Assembly (NCBI GenBank): GCA_004194705.1
Contig: SADC01000845.1
Span: 310,001-374,000, forward strand
Length of the DNA stretch: 64,000 nt
Direction of reading: 5' to 3'
Source: Ditylenchus dipsaci
Lineage: Eukaryota > Nematoda > Chromadorea > Rhabditida > Anguinidae
The notes under the pieces are model-generated. The model searched no databases. It was not told where the DNA came from and saw nothing but the letters and a program-made list of their open reading frames with translations. Of this stretch, positions 59,688-64,000 are shown piece by piece. The position numbers and the translations under genes were made by a program. The first letter of the stretch is position 1. Each line of letters opens with the position of its first letter.

Positions 59688-60650
59688 CTAATCGCTCTTA
59701 GAACAAAAGTTGATGCAGTCTTTGTAGGTCTCGAAGTTGTTGGCATTTCCTAGTGCTCCGTAATAAGTGAACAGCAAACCTGAACGGCAGGATCACTAAT
59801 TTGTACAAGATTAATCCCTTTCTGGACCAATATTAATCGCGTTTTACCAAATTTTATTTTCTTAACCTAAGTAGCTTCCCCGCCCCTTTAAAAATGAATG
59901 GCCAAAGCCGGGCTTATTTGAAAAAATCGGATATAAATACATTTTGCCAAATAAAGTGCAAATCAGTCCATATCGTTGAAAAAGACAATTTATCCAGTGC
60001 TTGTTCAGATTTGAGTAGCCAAAATAAATATCTTGAAGTGAAATTTTAAAATTTTTAAATATTTTTAGCGTTCCTGATAAATAAAATCCTTGGCTAAAGT
60101 ACTGATGAGAGCCGTGGGTCAAATGAATTCGAAAACTTCCAGTAAATTTTTATGTGGAAATAAACTCACAGTTGTTGACACTCTTGCTGTAAAAGTAGCG
60201 AGGTGTGTGCGAGCCTTGGGTGGCATATTTGCCAGTGTCATATGCCAGAGTACAAGTGTGCTCTTTAGATGGGCAACATTGGTCCTCCACACAACTGTAG
60301 CCACTTGGACATTCATCACAGCCCAGTTTTCTATGTTCAGAATCTAGAGCTGAGCGTACGCCACCTGCACATTTGGCTATAACAAAATGTTATGAGAATA
60401 TTTGTCAATGTTTAGTTGTGAAAATACATACCAACTGGTAAAACAAGGCCATGTCCTCCTCCACCATGCTGGTCTTCAGCTACTGGTGAGCCACTGCACA
60501 TCTCTTGGCACTGAGTGCTGCTTTCGAAGCGGTTAGCATTGCCTCCACAACCACTGTAGAGGAAAGGCTGGCAGTGTTTAGTAGACTGGTCGTAGTAGAA
60601 GAAGGTCACTGGAGACTTGCCTGGACATGACGATTCTCCTCGGTCTCTGG
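59688..60650 (-). CDS. Kunitz-domain protein, 3' part of gene
   Basis: Exons 60650-60432, 60376-60170 and 59779-59688 join in phase. The first has SSCPGKSPVTFFYYDQS, CQPFLYSGCGGNANRF and TQCQEMCSG: a Kunitz domain from about its second half, whose first Cys residues must lie upstream. The second has CDECPSGYSCVEDQCCPS and KEHTCTLAYDTGKYA, a Cys-rich GY-C-CCP module running into a second Kunitz-like domain. The third completes it: LLFTYYGALGNANNFETY, DCINFCSKSD, stop. Secreted protease inhibitor or matrix protein by family (inference). The P1 region of the second domain (about TGKYATQGS) is not a classic inhibitor loop. The start and signal peptide exons are not found. Confidence 0.75.
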
Positions 60651-60917
60651 CTTAAACTAATAGATTAGCTTTATATTTAGGAACTAATGTTATTAGGCCA
60701 TTATCTCCTTAAAGTCAAATTTGTTCCAAAATGCTTTTTATCGATTTAATGGCTGTTAAAAATAATAATACGCTAAAAACCATTCCAAAGTGAATTTAAG
60801 CTCATTTTCATACGAAAAATGACTAAAAGTTGACTTTTGCATCCGGGAACTAAAGTAAAGCATATCATATTAAGGTATTCTACCATATTTTGATTACTGG
60901 TACTAGGAGAAAAGGAT

Positions 60918-61408
60918 CTTTAAAGGAGCATGCCCGGGTGTTTCAAATGTTCAAGCGAGGACCAGCAACTTTTTTGTAGCCATTCCATTTTTCACTCGTT
61001 TTGCATCAAATCTGATGTTATACACCTTATACTACTTTTTAAACTAGGCAGAAACCTTGAAAAATCTAGATGAGGACGAATGTGAAAAGTTGTCGAGAAA
61101 GAAAGCAATGGTGGTCCCCGCCTCTTCTCCGTGTAACGCATGGGCAGGTGGGCATGCCCGTACGTTTCAAACCCTTTAAGTGGGAAAATTTGTCCCTATT
61201 TGCCCCAATTCAAAAAATCTTCCTAATCATTGAACTTCTGTATGGATTTTTTCAACTTGGTTTCTAACAAAACAATGCCTAGAATTTAATTTCTAGGTAT
61301 AGTTTTGTTAGAAAGTAAGTTAAAACATCTGTACAGAAGTTCAATCATTAGAAAAATTTTAAATTGGCGGGACAAGTTTTTAACAGCTGAGCATGCCTCT
61401 TTAAATGC
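60918..61408. repeat. Composite dispersed element with GAGCATGCC ends
   Basis: Left end TTTAAAGGAGCATGCC and right end GAGCATGCCTCTTTAAA are inverted repeats. Inside is a palindrome (61227-61350: TTGAACTTCTGTAC/GTACAGAAGTTCAA-type arms around CTAGAATTTAATTTCTAGG). A related copy of the palindromic half is at about 17925-18075, and of the left half at 57555-57775. Confidence 0.65.
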
Positions 61409-61633
61409 TTCTAATCAAGTTTTATTTAGTTTAGTAATTTAAATTTCAGTGAGTACGGTTTGGTTGGGTTAATCAGTAGTTTGGTGGGGAAAATAGTAGT
61501 AATTTGCAAGTGCGCATATTTTTTAAAAGCTGCTCTTTCAAGCAACTCGAGACAACTTTCCCCCTCTTTTAAACCTACTTTTCATAAATTGATTATTGTG
61601 CGCAAAAGTGGTTTCGATATAGAAAAAACAGTA

Positions 61634-61993
61634 ATGGCTCGTTCAGGAAGTCGGAGTTGGAGTTGGCGTTGAAGTTAGAGTAAGGGTGTTCACGATGCAA
61701 AATACTCCAACTCCAACGTGTTCACGGAGTCGGAGTTGGAGTATCTCTGATGGGTTTTTGCCAAAAAAAATTATTTTTCAAGCTTTTTGATTATTCAGAC
61801 TCATAGTTGCAAGGCTGCCACCACTAATAGCTCATAGAGTGGCGAAATATACCGATTTCCGGCATAAAAGGTCTTCACTGATCAGAGATACTCCAACTCC
61901 TACTTCGTGAACACGTTGGAGTCGGAGTTGGAGTAAAGTGTGTTCACGATGCCAAATACTCCAACTCCAACGCCGACTTCCTGAACGAGCCAT
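61634..61993. mobile_element. MITE with GGAGTTGGAGT hexamers
   Basis: Ends ATGGCTCGTTCAGGAAGTCG and the exact complement. The interior matches 56390-56768. It is flanked at a distance by a roughly 60-bp direct repeat (61443-61505 and 62119-62181, with GTGAGTACGGTTTGGTT). Confidence 0.9.
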
Positions 61994-62317
61994 AACATAG
62001 ACATTCTAATTGCAAAAGCTTTCGAAAAATCCCCTCAGAATTGAAGCGCCATAGAGAACAAAACACTCAAAATAAAAAGTGATGCTGTTTGCATCTAGGT
62101 ATGTAAATGCTCTCTTAAATTTCAGTGAGTACGGTTTGGTTTGGTTAATCAGTAATTTGGTGGGGAAAGTAGTAATTTTCTGAATGGGTAAGGCCAAAAC
62201 CACAGGGGACCAAGCAAAAGTCGTGTTTTTAACATCATATACAAAAATATTGTGGGTGAAAAAAAATCGGCTGCAGAAAACAGGATTTTGAAAATCGCTT
62301 TAAGAAAGAGTTACAGT

Positions 62318-62477
62318 CAGGGTTCGTAGATCGAAAATCGCAAAAGCAGGATTCTGATTTCAAAAAACAGGATTTAGTACAAAAATTTTTGGCGAAAGCA
62401 GGACAACAAATCCAGACAGCAATAATTTTTTTATTCAACCAATTCAACAACCAGAATCAACAAATCACAAAACCGGA
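62318..62477 (-). repeat. Candidate 3' terminal region of the hAT element
   Basis: CAGGGTTCGTAG at 62318 (plus strand) has the CAGGG start of hAT ends, 160 bp downstream of the transposase stop codon. The other end lies outside the window, so the duplication cannot be tested. The region 62340-62420 has repeated CAGGATT-like words, as subterminal transposase sites often do. Confidence 0.4.
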
Positions 62478-64000
62478 TCAATATTTTTCGCTACTTTGGG
62501 CTTCCTTGAGCAAATCCTTGTTTCGGAGAAAGTAGTCGAAAGCCTCCTCACATTGCAACGGAGCACACTTGATAGAGACGAGTGCATTGACAGTGGAAAC
62601 TTGTAGTCGATTCCTCTCATCAGTCCAAATTCTTTTGACCAGCGAGAAGACGGTTTCACAATACGCGTTCGAAGGGAAGGGACTTAGAAGAGCTCGGACG
62701 ACCTTCTTCAATTCCAGCATGCCATTGCTCTTGAAGAGGACGATCCACTTCTCTAGAGACGAAAGACTTTGAAAGGCGTCCCTTTTGTTGAGCTCCCTGA
62801 TGTTGATGATCGCCTCAGAAACATCGAGAAAGCACTGATTCGATGAACCTATAAAAATAGAAAAAAGATGCATAAGAAATATTTTGTCTTCATACCTCCA
62901 ATGAATTTCTTGTATGAAGCGATGATATTACGGTGTGTGAAGTTCTCGCCTAACTCAAGCCAGTCCAAGTGTGTGAGTTCTTCCAAGAGAGCAGCCCATT
63001 TGTCCAAGTATTCCAGAGAGCGACGGTAGAACTCCTAAATCGTACCATTTTACTGATTGATATCTATCTAATGATGGAATAAACTTACATTGAGAAGCGT
63101 GCTTAGCCTATTCCTCCATCCCGGTATTTTTTCATCCAGCTCGCTGAGAGATTCTTCAACGACTTCTCCAAAGAACGACGACTCTTGAAAATCATATAAT
63201 TGTTGCCGGAAACGCTGAACCATCTTTATAGCATCGGCGACTGTGAAATCCTTGGCTTGCGACATCGCATTCCCTTGTTGAATTTATCGAGAGCAAATGC
63301 AGCAAATTGCAACACGACCTTAACAAAGCAAGTTATTGAACAATAGCAAGATTACATGCAATACCAACCTTCACTTCACTTGAGAGTTTTTCATTCTTGT
63401 AATATTCTTGAAGGCATCCGGCTTCGACTTCTTGAAAGTAGATTGAAAGCGGTAACCACTGCTCGAGGATACGGACAATCAACGGCTGGAGAGTCGACCA
63501 ACGAGTCGTAGCATGCTTGGGAAACTGACGCACTGCAATCTGAACAATTACTTTTGTTAGAATCTATAATTAAGTTCAACATACCCCACATTCTTCCCCA
63601 ATTTCAACAAATCGCTCCCATCTGGCTGCATTTGAACTGAAGTCCACGTCCAATCCACTCATGTAGAGAAAAGCCGATGCATTCTGTGCCGTGTTGCTCC
63701 AAATGTGCGAGAGGCATCCTATTCCGATCAGATTTGGCTTGAGTTCTAAAAGAAAAATGAATTTATAGCACGATTTAGACCTTAAAGAAAACAACCTCGC
63801 TTCAGGATTGCATAAACATTGTTCCCGTCTCCTCTGTTGACGCCGCCAAAATTTGAGTTTGTGTTGTCTGCGGTAAACGAAATCAGCTTCATCGGATCCA
63901 ACCCCCATTTGACGAGAGTAGTCCGAAGCATAGACGCCATATTCATTGCTTTTTCACTTGCAATCTGGACGAGCTCTAGTGGTGCTGTATGTATTCCTTT
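62478..64000 (-). CDS. hAT-family transposase, C-terminal part (runs off window)
   Basis: Minus-strand exons: 64000-63796 (5' end outside; FTADNTNSNFGGVNRG), 63745-63585 (NLIGIGCLSHIWSN), 63539-63369 (KHATTRWSTLQPL), about 63315-63089, 63034-62896 (YLDKWAALLEEL) and 62848-62478. The last holds the hAT dimerisation signature: LSPFPSNAYCETVFSLVKRI, WTDERNRLQVSTVNALV. The ADNTNTNFGG, GIGC-H-N and T-RW blocks are typical of KIAA1586/ZBED-like hAT transposases. Short introns are clean GT-AG; one missing A near 63275 (AAGGG for AAAGGG) breaks the frame. It may be an active, recently active or domesticated copy; the DNA-binding N-terminus is outside the window. Confidence 0.85.

Overview
This is an AT-rich nuclear segment of an invertebrate metazoan genome. 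The evidence is split genes with very short GT-AG introns (often 40-60 bp), animal-only families (paired-class homeobox, Kunitz, CUB, C-type lectin, Ly6/uPAR, Eph-like and pentraxin-like domains), and non-coding DNA packed with miniature DNA transposons. I cannot name the phylum from sequence alone.

Layout. (1) From 37.7 kb down to 0.94 kb, minus strand, runs what looks like one very large type I transmembrane protein gene. The ectodomain reads: C-type lectin, LDL-A, three CUBs, several Sushi, two EGFs, three more Sushi, an Ig-like piece, an Eph-receptor-like ligand-binding domain with its Cys-rich extension, a Ly6/uPAR domain, a Thr/Ser mucin linker, HYR, Sushi, ephrin-receptor-like Cys repeats, many EGFs, a pentraxin domain, HYR, Sushi and more Cys repeats. 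A single membrane helix and a cytoplasmic tail with Tyr and Pro motifs follow. No kinase is seen. (2) GCH1 (GTP cyclohydrolase I, first enzyme of tetrahydrobiopterin synthesis) lies on the plus strand at 31.3-32.7 kb inside a phase-1 intron of that gene. (3) ACAA2 (mitochondrial 3-ketoacyl-CoA thiolase, minus, 40.4-45.6 kb) and PSMC4 (26S proteasome ATPase Rpt3, plus, 46.3-49.4 kb) are a divergent head-to-head pair. (4) After a 5.7 kb gene-poor stretch comes a K50 paired-class homeobox gene that resembles Dmbx (plus, 55.1-58.95 kb). (5) A secreted-type Kunitz protein (minus, 59.7-60.65 kb) and the 3' part of a hAT transposase gene (minus, 62.5 kb to the window end) close the segment.

Mobile DNA. 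At least five small elements carry hAT-like 8-bp target duplications (exact or 7 of 8), three of them with very GC-rich cores. There are pogo-like elements with CAGTC-type ends and TA duplications, a CCGTATT-ended family, a mariner-like palindrome, a solo LTR, tRNA-promoter-derived SINE tails, and nested insertions whose order can be read. A hAT transposase in the same window makes a supply of hAT activity plausible.

Quality caveat. PSMC4, ACAA2 and a few other exons contain single-base deletions, mostly in short homopolymers, that break otherwise perfect reading frames. I read these as residual long-read assembly errors rather than gene decay, so exon chains here are given with those breaks noted.
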